Source of the DNA: Heritagella_A intestinalis
Lineage (GTDB): Bacteria; Bacillota; Clostridia; Oscillospirales; Acutalibacteraceae
Reading direction: 5' to 3'
DNA: 64,000 bases
Assembly: GCA_904418995.1 (NCBI GenBank)
Contig: CAJFQF010000001.1
Span: 124,001-188,000, forward strand
The notes under the pieces were generated by a model. That model was not told the DNA's origin. It saw only the letters and a program-made list of their open reading frames with translations, and did not search any database. This document shows, piece by piece, positions 16,213-25,077 of the stretch (positions are counted from its first letter, which is position 1; each line of letters begins with the position of its first letter). A program made the translations under genes and the position numbers.

Positions 16213-19200
16213 ATGAAGCACAAACTGTACAACCGTTTACTGAGCTTGGCCCTTGCGCTGGGCCTGGTGGTCGGTATGCTGCCTGGCATGACGTTTGCCG
16301 GCGCAGTGGACACCACCGCCCCGCAGAGCCAGGCGGAGCAGATCGCAGAGCCCACCGAAGAGCCGGAGGCAAATGATGCGCCCCAGGCGGAGCCGAGAAT
16401 CAATACAAATACCTTTACTGTTCAGTTTGTTGATGGGAATGGGGATAGTATTGGACAAAGCGATCGGACATACCCCTTGAGTGGAACAAGTGCTGTTACC
16501 ATTCAGGCTATTGCTGATAGTTTTGGTGATATAAGTGGCTATACCTTCGCGAATGAGGCATACATAGACCAAGGATATGGAGACTGGAATCCTTCTGTGA
16601 CGCAGGTGCAAAGAAATTGGCGGGGCACTTTGCAGTATTATAGCGATTACGGATGGACAGATTGGCCGGATGATGGCTGGTGGGGAGAGGGCGATCCTTA
16701 TCCTCTCGTGCTGGTGTACGAAAAGAATGAGGAGCCTGAGCCTACCCCTACCCCGGACCCCACACCTGATCCTGGCGACCGGCCGAGCGATAGTGATGGT
16801 ATTAGCATCGCAGATAATATTAGCACGAATGGTACCCTGAATGTAGAGTGTAGTATCGCCAATGTAGATCACTATGTTTGGTATCGCGGTGAAACCTGGA
16901 CCGAAGTTGACAGTGCAGAAGGAATTGATCCGCAGAGAGTTTCCGGCAACGAATACAATGTGGATCCTGGTGATGATGGTCGGGAAGGCGATTGGCTCAA
17001 TGCCGCTCTAGATCGCCAGCTAATGGAAGATACTAATCCGAATCTGAATGATTCCATGCGTTACTGCTACAAGGTATCTGCGGTAGATGCAGAGGGCAAC
17101 ATTTTGGGTTCTGCCTATTATCAGGTACCGTATTATTTTCAGCTGCAAAACGGTAGTTTTGAAAATCCTGTTGCTGGACAAGATGAGGGTCATAAGGGTA
17201 AAGATAATAACTATGAACTGGGCGAGTATGGTTATCAACCGTTTTATGAAAACGATCAATACGATTCAATGGTGTGGAAAACCACTTCAGAAAAAACTGT
17301 AGGTAGCGGTTGGAATCAGAAAACATATCATCTAATTGAAATTGTTAGTGGCAGAACACAACAATTTCGTAATAATGCGGATGAGTTTCATAAAATTCCT
17401 AACGGACAAATGGCTGATGGTGTACAGTGTGCTGAACTAAACGCAGAAGCGGCAGGTTCTTTGTACCAGGATGTCATGACCGCTCCAGGTGCAAGCTTAA
17501 ATTGGCAATTAAGTCATTTAGGACGTGACGGATCTGATACCATGTACGTGTTGATAATGTCGACAGATTTGGCTAAAGACATTGATACACAGGAAGAAGT
17601 AAATGACGTTATACACGATGTTCAATATAATAGCGGTCAACGTTATCCTGGTGCACGTGTGTGGGAAATTACAACTAGTAATCGGGCATGGAAAACTTAC
17701 ACTTCCGAAGGAACAACGGATGTTAATAATCAAACAGGGGCTTATTTAGTTCCTAATGGGCAGTATTTGACTCGCTTCTTCTTTGTATCGGGTAAAACCG
17801 CTAGTGGAGATAATACGGTTGGTAACCATTTGGACGACGTTTCCTTTGGCACAGATATGCCTGAACCCGATGTAGGCAAGGGCAACCTGGAAGTGGTAAA
17901 GACTGTTACAGGTGTTGCAGAAGGAGATTTGCCGGAAGACTATTCTGTTACGGTACATGTAAATGGGCAGGAAAGTAAGACTATTAACAATTTTTCTTAT
18001 AATTCTCAGACTGGTGTATATACCGGAACTGCGCAATTCCTTAATATTCCAGAAGGTTCATACACCGTTACAGAAACAGTTAACAATAACTTAACCGTAG
18101 ACGGTGATGGTTATGAGTATGATAAGGATAACAGTAAAACGGAAGTTACTGTCCAGGTAGGCGACAGAGAAAATGTAACTGCCAATCTTAAAAACGTTTA
18201 CATCGAAGACACCAGCGACGAATACCCCGTGCGGTTCTACTTGCAGGATGTAAACGGTAATGAAAAGTATAATTTTGAGGATGATTGGGGAATACTGCCC
18301 TCTTATTTGCAATCGGGATTTGCCAATGTAGCTACTTCTGAGACTCCCGCTTCGGATTATGTTACTACCAATATTCAAGGCCATGATGCTGTACAGAATT
18401 GGATTAAAACAAATGGCTATGATCCGGGAATTAATATGAATGATGTGGGGACAGTCCTACAAAATTTAATAAATCAGGGATACATTACCGGAGACACGCA
18501 GGTTGCCACAATAAACGGGGATAGCGTTACAGCTGATGAAATCATAAATAATTCGAGTGATTACTCGATTGTTTATGTTCAGGCAACCAACAACAATGAC
18601 AAACTTAATAAAGAGGGTTATAAACGTGGTAACGTAACATATGACAATGAAGGTTATCCGTGGCAGAAATCCTACCACGTCCACTTGTCCATCAGAAAGA
18701 ACCCCGGTGATTTGACCATTACCAAAACTTTTGATGGACTTGAAGATAACCAGATTCCCGACGATTTCACTATGACAGTGAAGAGTAAGAATGGCACTGT
18801 CGTTGGTACTTTAACCCTTGGAAATGCAGAGAAGACTCAAAACGGTGTCTACACCTGGACCCTGGAAAACCTGAACGAGGATATTTACACGGTGACGGAA
18901 ATCAATACCGATGTAGACAACAAAGCTTTGAATGTTGCCTATGAGGTAAAGGACACCAGCGAAGAGACCGTCGAAAGCGGCAACACAACCAGCGCCGAAG
19001 TGTTCGTGGCGAATAACGAAACCTCCGAAGTGAACTTCACCAACACCTATACCGATGCAGAAGGTGTCCTGAAGATTACCAAAGTAATTACGGGTAGCTC
19101 GTTCAACGATGGTCGCGATGTGTTCAACTTCAAGATTACCAAGACGGATGACCCTGGTAAAGATACCGTTTACTATGTGACCATTCAGGGCGCGGGCGAA

Positions 19201-19509
19201 GCAAATATTACCCTCCCCGCCGGTACCTATAAAGTCGAAGAGCTGGACAACCTGAATTACGAGTTGACCGGCATTGATGGTGAACAGACTAATCTTTCTG
19301 AAGGCTTTACTAAAGTAACCGTTGGCGGCGGTGAGACGACCGTCACCTTCACCAATAACTCTACCCCCACCAAAATCCCCAGCGACAGCGGCGCAACTCA
19401 GAACAACCCGTCTTGGGGCAATGGTAATGTCATCACTTGGCACAAGGATGACAAGATCACTTGTAATCCGGAGGATCCCGGAAAAAAGCCCGATAGTACC
19501 GAAAACTAA
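16213..19509 (+). CDS. large secreted adhesin with CnaB-like repeats
   Basis: A 1098-residue surface protein heading the SipW/TasA-type locus. It has a conventional signal peptide (1-30), a Pro/Glu-rich linker, a Thr/Pro/Asp spacer near residues 176-195, and a central domain starting with NGSFENP (about 311) typical of galactose-binding-like surface domains. Three CnaB/SpaA-like domains begin near residues 556, 831 and 951, each starting with a L-x-[IV]-x-K-T/V strand and containing Y-[TK]-V-[TE]-E motifs. No LPXTG-type tail is present; the protein ends hydrophilic. It may therefore be held by isopeptide or fibre contacts rather than sortase. The middle (about 16390-18680) is AT-richer than the ends. 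Confidence 0.75.
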   Translation: MKHKLYNRLLSLALALGLVVGMLPGMTFAGAVDTTAPQSQAEQIAEPTEEPEANDAPQAEPRINTNTFTVQFVDGNGDSIGQSDRTYPLSGTSAVTIQAIADSFGDISGYTFANEAYIDQGYGDWNPSVTQVQRNWRGTLQYYSDYGWTDWPDDGWWGEGDPYPLVLVYEKNEEPEPTPTPDPTPDPGDRPSDSDGISIADNISTNGTLNVECSIANVDHYVWYRGETWTEVDSAEGIDPQRVSGNEYNVDPGDDGREGDWLNAALDRQLMEDTNPNLNDSMRYCYKVSAVDAEGNILGSAYYQVPYYFQLQNGSFENPVAGQDEGHKGKDNNYELGEYGYQPFYENDQYDSMVWKTTSEKTVGSGWNQKTYHLIEIVSGRTQQFRNNADEFHKIPNGQMADGVQCAELNAEAAGSLYQDVMTAPGASLNWQLSHLGRDGSDTMYVLIMSTDLAKDIDTQEEVNDVIHDVQYNSGQRYPGARVWEITTSNRAWKTYTSEGTTDVNNQTGAYLVPNGQYLTRFFFVSGKTASGDNTVGNHLDDVSFGTDMPEPDVGKGNLEVVKTVTGVAEGDLPEDYSVTVHVNGQESKTINNFSYNSQTGVYTGTAQFLNIPEGSYTVTETVNNNLTVDGDGYEYDKDNSKTEVTVQVGDRENVTANLKNVYIEDTSDEYPVRFYLQDVNGNEKYNFEDDWGILPSYLQSGFANVATSETPASDYVTTNIQGHDAVQNWIKTNGYDPGINMNDVGTVLQNLINQGYITGDTQVATINGDSVTADEIINNSSDYSIVYVQATNNNDKLNKEGYKRGNVTYDNEGYPWQKSYHVHLSIRKNPGDLTITKTFDGLEDNQIPDDFTMTVKSKNGTVVGTLTLGNAEKTQNGVYTWTLENLNEDIYTVTEINTDVDNKALNVAYEVKDTSEETVESGNTTSAEVFVANNETSEVNFTNTYTDAEGVLKITKVITGSSFNDGRDVFNFKITKTDDPGKDTVYYVTIQGAGEANITLPAGTYKVEELDNLNYELTGIDGEQTNLSEGFTKVTVGGGETTVTFTNNSTPTKIPSDSGATQNNPSWGNGNVITWHKDDKITCNPEDPGKKPDSTEN

Positions 19510-19530
19510 GCCAGAAAGGAGAAATGAAAA

Positions 19531-20169
19531 ATGAAACCCTTATTTAAGACAAAGCGGATGTTGACCGCAACCCTTCTGGCTCTGGTGATGGTGGTAGCCG
19601 TTGGCGCGACCCTGGCCCTGATGGCTAGCAGCCCGCAATTCCTCACCAACACTTTCGCCGCCGCCGATGTGGAAACCCAAATCAACGAAGACTTGACGCT
19701 TGGCAACAAGAAAGTCACCATTGAGAATACCGGCAAGTCTCCCGTGTACGTCCGCGCCAGAATCATGGTTTCGGGTGTTGACCCGGAGAACATTAAGGTT
19801 GTAACTACCGAACCCACGGGCGAGGTTATTGACGAAGAAACCCTTTATCTGGTGATGCCCAACGTTGGCGAATCTGAAGATTGGGAGCAGGCAACCGGCG
19901 CGACTGGGAAAGACGACTACTACTATTACAAGAAAGTCCTTCCGGGCAAGGAGGAGGATGGCACAACCAATTCCACTTCCCTCCTGCTGGAAAAAGTCGT
20001 GGTTGGTTCTGGATTGGTTGAACAGCTGAAAGAAGACCCGAACTTCTCCGTCACCATCTACCACGAGAGCGTGCTGGCCATTGGCGATGCCCCTGGCACA
20101 AGCTTGAATGACGTAGTGACCGCCTTCAATACCGCTGACGGAAATACCACCTCCAGCACGACCCCGTAA
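19531..20169 (+). CDS. SipW-type signal peptide surface protein 1 (TasA/camelysin-like)
   Basis: A 212-residue secreted protein. The N-terminus combines a KTKRM basic stretch, a hydrophobic helix and the SipW-dependent junction VGATLALMASSPQFLTNTF, then a beta-sandwich-like mature part containing ENTGKSPVYVRARI. That last element is typical of TasA/camelysin family fibre subunits. The ribosome binding site AGAAAGGAG precedes ATG. It lies 21 bp after the adhesin gene and 12 bp before a SipW-type peptidase. It is inferred to be a fibre or matrix subunit matured by that peptidase. Confidence 0.8.
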   Translation: MKPLFKTKRMLTATLLALVMVVAVGATLALMASSPQFLTNTFAAADVETQINEDLTLGNKKVTIENTGKSPVYVRARIMVSGVDPENIKVVTTEPTGEVIDEETLYLVMPNVGESEDWEQATGATGKDDYYYYKKVLPGKEEDGTTNSTSLLLEKVVVGSGLVEQLKEDPNFSVTIYHESVLAIGDAPGTSLNDVVTAFNTADGNTTSSTTP

Positions 20170-20181
20170 GGAGACCCCCGG

Positions 20182-20712
20182 ATGCTTCGTAAAATCTGTA
20201 ATGTCATTTCCGGGTTGTTGGCAGTGGTGCTGCTGGCCCTGGCCGGCGTGCTCATCGTGCCCTACTTAATGGGCTACACCGAGCTGGCCGTGCTCACCGG
20301 CAGTATGCAGCCCACCCTCCCGGTTGGAACCCTGATTTACGTCAAGGAAGTGGAGCCGGAAACCCTCCAGGTAGGCGACGTGGTCACCTACCGGCTGGAT
20401 AGCGACACCATGGTCACCCACCGCGTGGTGGAGATCGACCCCGACGCCCAAACCCTGACCACCCAGGGCGACGCCAACTCCGATCCCGATGGCGCAATCA
20501 CATTTGACCGCCTGGTGGGGAAAATGGATTTCTACATCCCGTACCTGGGTTACATCAGCTTAAACATCCGCACACCCATAGGCATTATGAGTATCTGCGG
20601 CGCGCTGATTTTCATTATTCTGCTGGCCTTCATTCCGGAGATCTTCTCCAAGGATGAGGAGGAGAGCGAGGATAAGCCCGCAAAAGAGCTTCCCCCAGAC
20701 GGGAAGGAATAA
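20182..20712 (+). CDS. sipW: SipW-type signal peptidase I, copy 1
   Basis: A 176-residue membrane serine peptidase. The catalytic Ser41 lies in LTGSMQPTLPVG right after the first transmembrane helix (about 8-30). The general base position is His80 in TMVTHRVVE instead of the Lys of standard bacterial signal peptidases, which is the ER/archaeal type also seen in B. subtilis SipW. A DANSDPD box and a second transmembrane helix (about 134-155) follow, then an acidic cytoplasmic tail. It sits directly behind TasA-like subunit 1 and before subunit 2, so it very likely cleaves their atypical signal peptides. Confidence 0.9.
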   Translation: MLRKICNVISGLLAVVLLALAGVLIVPYLMGYTELAVLTGSMQPTLPVGTLIYVKEVEPETLQVGDVVTYRLDSDTMVTHRVVEIDPDAQTLTTQGDANSDPDGAITFDRLVGKMDFYIPYLGYISLNIRTPIGIMSICGALIFIILLAFIPEIFSKDEEESEDKPAKELPPDGKE

Positions 20713-20769
20713 TTCGTTTCCCCGGGGCGGATGCCCCATGGCATAAAAATCAAAGAAGGAGTGATAAAT

Positions 20770-21510
20770 ATGAAGCGGCGCAAAAGAATCGTCATGTCGG
20801 TGATTTGCGGCTTGCTGGTGGCGGCTGTAGCCTTGGGCGGCACCCTGGCCTACCTTACCGACAGCGAGTCCATCACAAACACCTTCACGGTGGGCACCGG
20901 CTATGAGGGCAATGACGCTTTCACTTTGGATGAAACCGAGAAGCCCGCAACTGGCCTTCCTACCGAAACGAGTACGACTAATCGTACTGAGAACAACCAG
21001 ACATATTCCGGCCTGCTGCCCGGCACCCAGTTTGCCAAGGACCCCACTTTCCATCTGGGCACTAACGGGAATGGTACCCACGTCATCGAGAGCTACATCG
21101 TTGCTAAACTCACTGATTTCGATAAGGCAATTTCTGAAGGGTATATCTTCAAGAATATGCTGGGCGAGGCTGGTTTGAACCTCAACTGGGTTAAAGTGGC
21201 CAATAGTGATGGCTCGACCGAGTCTATCAACTATACGAAATACGATGGCTACTACATTTTCACCAACAATGGTCAAATCGATAATATGGATGTGGCCTAT
21301 ACCGGTGACAATGAAGGCGATATTGCTATTTTGGGCGAAGGCCAGAGCACCGATGCCCTGTTCACCTACGTTCAGCTGAAAGACATGGGCAACGAGGAAT
21401 TTGAGAAAGTGTCTGATTCGCTGAGTGTTGATATTTCCGGCGTAGCAGTACAGGCCCCGTACACCTCTCCCAGCGAAGCGGTCGCGGCTGCTATTGACAA
21501 GCTGAAATAA
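20770..21510 (+). CDS. SipW-type signal peptide surface protein 2
   Basis: A 246-residue secreted protein with the N-terminal pattern KRRKR, hydrophobic helix, LGGTLAYLTDSESITNTFTVG. This is the SipW-dependent cleavage context. The mature part contains conserved PGTQFAKDPTFHLG and THVIESYIVAKL segments shared with protein 3, so proteins 2 and 3 are paralogs. ATG 20770 is chosen over an upstream frame because AGAAGGAGTG precedes it. It ends 130 bp before the next subunit gene. Confidence 0.85.
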   Translation: MKRRKRIVMSVICGLLVAAVALGGTLAYLTDSESITNTFTVGTGYEGNDAFTLDETEKPATGLPTETSTTNRTENNQTYSGLLPGTQFAKDPTFHLGTNGNGTHVIESYIVAKLTDFDKAISEGYIFKNMLGEAGLNLNWVKVANSDGSTESINYTKYDGYYIFTNNGQIDNMDVAYTGDNEGDIAILGEGQSTDALFTYVQLKDMGNEEFEKVSDSLSVDISGVAVQAPYTSPSEAVAAAIDKLK

Positions 21511-21565
21511 TACACGCAGGCTTCATAAACATGGAGAAAGAACATAAACAATTTGCGGTAACTTT

Positions 21566-21603
21566 CCCGCATGCCCTTGGCGGAGCGGCCCAGGGCTTGC
21601 GGG
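21566..21603 (+). promoter_or_regulatory. intercistronic stem-loop between surface proteins 2 and 3
   Basis: A long stem (CCCGCA-t-GCCCT-t-GG pairing with CC-c-AGGGC-t-TGCGGG, 8-nt loop) lies 38 bp before the ATG of protein 3. No U-run follows. It may stabilise the downstream message or mark a processing site, setting subunit ratios. The function is inference. Confidence 0.5.
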
Positions 21604-21640
21604 TGAGCATACAAAAAATTTAAGAAAGAGGTAATTCACA

Positions 21641-22450
21641 ATGACGAAGAAGAGAATTGCAACCCTGGCTACCTGCCTGACCCTGGTTGGCGCTGTCGCT
21701 GTTGGTGGCACCCTGGCTCTGCTGACTGCTGGCCCGAAGAGCATCACCAATACCTTTGCTACCAGCAATGGCTATGACGAAGATGGTGAACAGCAGAATT
21801 TTGTAATTGAGGAACAAAATTCTGTACAGAATAAGCAAAACGGTGATTATGAGATTGCTGAGGATGCCGCATGGCAGAGCACTGGTGTTCCGTACCATAA
21901 TCTGATTGCTGATTCTAACATTGACAAGAATCCTCGTTTTAAGCTGCAAGCTTCTGATGGCAATGCAAATCCTTCTGCGTCTTGGGTTGTTGCTAAGATG
22001 GTTCCCACTCAGGTAGAGCATCTGGTAGACGCCGGTATTAAGTTTGATACTGTTTCTAGTGAATGGTTGGTAATTAAGGCTACTACTGCTGAAGGTGTTA
22101 CTACTTATCAGTCTCAGGGCAATCTGAGCGTTGACTTCCTGAATAATACCTATAAGACCACTGTGGCAGGTACGGAATATTATTTCCTGTACAAAGAGCA
22201 GATTGACGTTGATGAAGATACTCCCGACATTGACGCAACTACTGCGAGCCTGTTCACTAAGTTGACTGTGGATTCTACTTTTAATGCTGAAACCTTCAAT
22301 AAGGCTAATAACGCTGCGAACTTGAAGATTGAAGGTGTTGCTGTGCAGGCTATGCCTGATGCTGATGTAACTGACCCGGAGACTGGTGCAGCTACGATTA
22401 CCGAAATCATGACTTACGCAGTTCCTGCTTTTAGCACCGTTCAGGGCTAA
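21641..22450 (+). CDS. SipW-type signal peptide surface protein 3
   Basis: A 269-residue secreted protein. The N-terminus has TKKR, a helix and VGGTLALLTAGPKSITNTFATSN (first part is the SipW context). The mature part has NIDKNPRFKLQASDGN and SASWVVAKM, paralogous to protein 2. Codon use shifts strongly to GCT, GTT, ACT and CTG compared with neighbours, as in very highly expressed genes or recent transfer. Together with the private stem-loop upstream, this suggests a major structural subunit. No sorting signal or C-terminal anchor is present. Confidence 0.85.
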   Translation: MTKKRIATLATCLTLVGAVAVGGTLALLTAGPKSITNTFATSNGYDEDGEQQNFVIEEQNSVQNKQNGDYEIAEDAAWQSTGVPYHNLIADSNIDKNPRFKLQASDGNANPSASWVVAKMVPTQVEHLVDAGIKFDTVSSEWLVIKATTAEGVTTYQSQGNLSVDFLNNTYKTTVAGTEYYFLYKEQIDVDEDTPDIDATTASLFTKLTVDSTFNAETFNKANNAANLKIEGVAVQAMPDADVTDPETGAATITEIMTYAVPAFSTVQG

Positions 22451-22485
22451 TTACCCCCCAACTCTAACGTAAAGGAGTACATACC

Positions 22486-23133
22486 ATGAAGAAGAATAGA
22501 AGAAATCTTTTCGTTTCTCTGCTGAGCCTGGCTCTGGTGTGTGTGGTGGCCATTGGTGCAACCCTGGCTTACTTCACCGATAAGACCGAGGTGGCCCAGA
22601 ACGTATTCACCACCGGCCATGTGAACATTGAGCTGGTTGACGAGACCAACCCCACTGAGGGCCAGATCGGCGGCACCTACACCGATACCGGTATCACCTA
22701 CAGCAAGGTAATGCCCGGCGACAACATCAGTAAGATCGTTGGCGTGGAGTCTGTCATTGATTCCGAGGCTGCTTGGGTTGCTATCCGCGTGGACGTCAAC
22801 AATGTAGACCTGCCTTACAGCGACCGCGAAGAAGCTGCCACCAGCGAAATCTACAACCTGGTAGACGCACAGGTTGATGATGCTCTGTGGACCCGCGTTC
22901 CTCAGGTTGACGGCACCGTGGTGTACTACTACAACGCTGCCCTGGATCCCTTCACCGAGAACAAGGCTGCCATGCTGTTTGATCACATTGACATCCCCGG
23001 CGTTGAGTGGGGCAATGATTATGCTGACATGAGCTTTGACATTGACGTGCAGGCTGCTGCTGTGCAGGCTCGCAATGTGAGCATGGAAGACTTCCAGGCC
23101 ATGACTTGGGATAGCCTGGCTGAGCTGGCATAA
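22486..23133 (+). CDS. SipW-type signal peptide surface protein 4 (TasA-like)
   Basis: A 215-residue secreted protein. KKNRRN, hydrophobic helix, IGATLAYFTDKTEVAQNVFT and then GHVNIELVDETNP are the canonical TasA-type start. The mature part contains a SKVMPGDNISKIVGVES element and a WVAIRVDV strand as in TasA/CalY family proteins. The ribosome binding site AAAGGAG precedes ATG. Codon choice is also biased to favoured codons, suggesting high expression. It directly precedes the second SipW-type peptidase. Confidence 0.88.
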   Translation: MKKNRRNLFVSLLSLALVCVVAIGATLAYFTDKTEVAQNVFTTGHVNIELVDETNPTEGQIGGTYTDTGITYSKVMPGDNISKIVGVESVIDSEAAWVAIRVDVNNVDLPYSDREEAATSEIYNLVDAQVDDALWTRVPQVDGTVVYYYNAALDPFTENKAAMLFDHIDIPGVEWGNDYADMSFDIDVQAAAVQARNVSMEDFQAMTWDSLAELA

Positions 23134-23191
23134 TTTCTCTGAGAGAATTTTCCCTTTTGGGATGAAACGGAAGTGATAGGAGGGCGGCGGC

Positions 23192-23698
23192 TTGAAAAAA
23201 ACAGGAATTGCAAAGGTGTGCAGCGCCATCGCTGTGGTGCTCATGGTTCTTGTCATAGCCGTCGCCCTCCCTCTTACCGTTCCTAAATTATTTGGCATTT
23301 CCATTTACAATCTCCTTACCCCCAGTATGGAGCCCGCAATGCCTGTGGGGAGCGCCGTGTATACCATGGCCTGTTCGCCAGAGGCGTTACAGCCGGGGGA
23401 AATCGTGTGTTATGAAGCGGGCGAGGATACCGCGTTGGTGCAGACCCACCGCGTGGTAGAGAATGATTCTAAAAACCAACAGCTGATCACCAAAGGTGAT
23501 GCCAATGCCGAAACGGATGCAGCCCCTGTCTCCTATGACCGGGTGGTGGGCAAGGTCGTGTGCAGCATTCCCATGCTGGGCGCGGTTTCCGAGGCATTGC
23601 ACTCAGGCGGCGGAATCGCGGTTTGCATAGCAATATTTGCCATGGCATTTATTCTATGGACACTTGCAGACAAGATAAAGAAGGAGAGTTTCAAGTGA
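23192..23698 (+). CDS. SipW-type signal peptidase I, copy 2
   Basis: A 168-residue membrane serine peptidase with a TTG start behind AGGAGGGCGG. The catalytic Ser45 is in LLTPSMEPAMPVG and the base is His86 in VQTHRVVEN. A DANAETD box follows, then a C-terminal transmembrane helix (about 140-160). It differs from copy 1 around the active site (TPSMEP versus TGSMQP), so the two peptidases may split the substrates of the locus. The stop codon overlaps the GTG of the next gene. Confidence 0.88.
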   Translation: MKKTGIAKVCSAIAVVLMVLVIAVALPLTVPKLFGISIYNLLTPSMEPAMPVGSAVYTMACSPEALQPGEIVCYEAGEDTALVQTHRVVENDSKNQQLITKGDANAETDAAPVSYDRVVGKVVCSIPMLGAVSEALHSGGGIAVCIAIFAMAFILWTLADKIKKESFK

Positions 23699-24366
23699 AT
23701 AAGAGATTTTTGCTTATGGGCGCGGCGGCCGTTCTGGTTATGGCTACGGTGGTAGGCAGTGCGCTGGGCGCCGGGCAGGCGAGCAGCGAAAAACCCGTGG
23801 TGGCCGATTTGGAAGCCGCTGCATTTTCAATTGAATGGAGCGATCGTCAGGAAACTAGCGAGACGGTTCCGGTCACAGTGGATACCTCTGGAGTAATGCC
23901 CGGGGACACCATTGAACTGAAAGATTCTCAGGGGAATCCTGGAATCTATAATGTTGACAATACCGGTACCGCGGACGCTTATATCCGCGTGACCGTAAAA
24001 GCATATTGGGCCGACCTGAATGGCCAGCGTCTGGAGGAACTGGACCCTGCCGCCATTGGCCTGGCCGCCAATAACGAAGACTGGATCAGCACGGGCGAGA
24101 CCTCTACCGATGATGGCGCGGTGTTCTATTGCAAGGAACCTGTAGCCCCGGGCCAGTCTACCCAGGAGCTGCTGCAAACCCTTTCTTTTAGCACGGATTT
24201 GGACAACAGCTATACCGACAAGCAGATTGTGCTGGAAGCAGTGGCCGAAGGCGTGCAGTTTGCAGGCAGCCAGTATAACGAGCTCAACGCCAATGGCATT
24301 GCGTATGAATGGGGCGTAGAGGCCGTGCTCAATGAGGACGGCAGCATCGCTTCCATCCAGCAGTAA
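23695..24366 (+). CDS. secreted TasA/camelysin-like protein 5 (variant signal peptide)
   Basis: A 223-residue secreted protein starting at a GTG that overlaps the peptidase stop (GTGA), with AAGGAGAG upstream. A hydrophobic N-terminus (about 4-25) leads to SALGAGQASSEKP, which lacks the full GATLAYxT box of the others. The mature part has a PGDTIELKDSQGNPG turn, then VDNTGTADAYIRVTVKAYW, the camelysin-type strand pattern. It ends with NANGIAYEWGVEAV. Tight coupling to the peptidase suggests a partner or minor pilus-like subunit. Confidence 0.75.
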   Translation: MNKRFLLMGAAAVLVMATVVGSALGAGQASSEKPVVADLEAAAFSIEWSDRQETSETVPVTVDTSGVMPGDTIELKDSQGNPGIYNVDNTGTADAYIRVTVKAYWADLNGQRLEELDPAAIGLAANNEDWISTGETSTDDGAVFYCKEPVAPGQSTQELLQTLSFSTDLDNSYTDKQIVLEAVAEGVQFAGSQYNELNANGIAYEWGVEAVLNEDGSIASIQQ

Positions 24367-24387
24367 CGGAAAGGCAGGTAAGGAACA

Positions 24388-25077
24388 ATGGCAAAACGTA
24401 TTTTTTCCATGGTGCTGGCCCTGGCCATGACCCTGGTTATGGGGATCACCGCCGGTGCAGTCGAGCCTTCCGATACTGTAGAGTATGATGGCACTTCTAT
24501 CAGCTATGTCAATGGCGGCGTAATGACCGGCTTTGACAATATGCTTCCCGGCGTTCCCTACGAGGGAGCTATTGAGCTGAAAAACACTGGCAGCAAAGAG
24601 GCTAATTTCTACATGGATACCGAGGTTATCAGCACCCTCCTGGGCGTTGATAACGTCAAGGATACCAGCTACCGGGTGAGCCTCACAGTAGGCGACAACG
24701 TCCTGGTGGGCTATGATGCGGAGACGGATACCGTCACCGGTGAAATCGTAGGCGGTGAGGGCACTACGGGCCTGGAAGAGCTGAATAAGACTCTTCCGGA
24801 GTATCCCCTGGTAGCCACTCTGAAGCCCGGCGAGACCGCCGATGTGGTGCTGTCCATCCAGCCCGATGCAGAGCAGACCGACAACGCTTATATTTCCAGC
24901 TTGGGCCGCGTGGAGTTCCGGTTCCGCGTGAGTGATGTGCCCGGCCAGGGAGGCCAGGGCGGTGACGATGTCCAGACGGGCGACGATTATATCGTGTTCA
25001 TCTGCGCAGGCGTCATCGTAGTGGGCCTGGTTCTGTTCTTTGTGCTTGGCCGCAGAAAGAAGGAGCAGGAAGCATAA
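24388..25077 (+). CDS. membrane or wall-anchored surface protein of the SipW locus
   Basis: A 229-residue protein: signal peptide (1-24, ending AGAV), a beta-rich extracellular region with PGVPYEGAIELKNTGSKEANF (DUF-like, as in TasA-associated proteins), a Gly/Gln linker, then DDVQTGDDY, a hydrophobic helix (about 200-220) and a GRRKKEQEA tail. The tail has the layout of a sortase sorting signal (x-x-T-G, helix, basic residues). A sortase gene lies downstream, so wall anchoring is plausible. Otherwise it is a simple C-terminal membrane anchor. Confidence 0.7.
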   Translation: MAKRIFSMVLALAMTLVMGITAGAVEPSDTVEYDGTSISYVNGGVMTGFDNMLPGVPYEGAIELKNTGSKEANFYMDTEVISTLLGVDNVKDTSYRVSLTVGDNVLVGYDAETDTVTGEIVGGEGTTGLEELNKTLPEYPLVATLKPGETADVVLSIQPDAEQTDNAYISSLGRVEFRFRVSDVPGQGGQGGDDVQTGDDYIVFICAGVIVVGLVLFFVLGRRKKEQEA

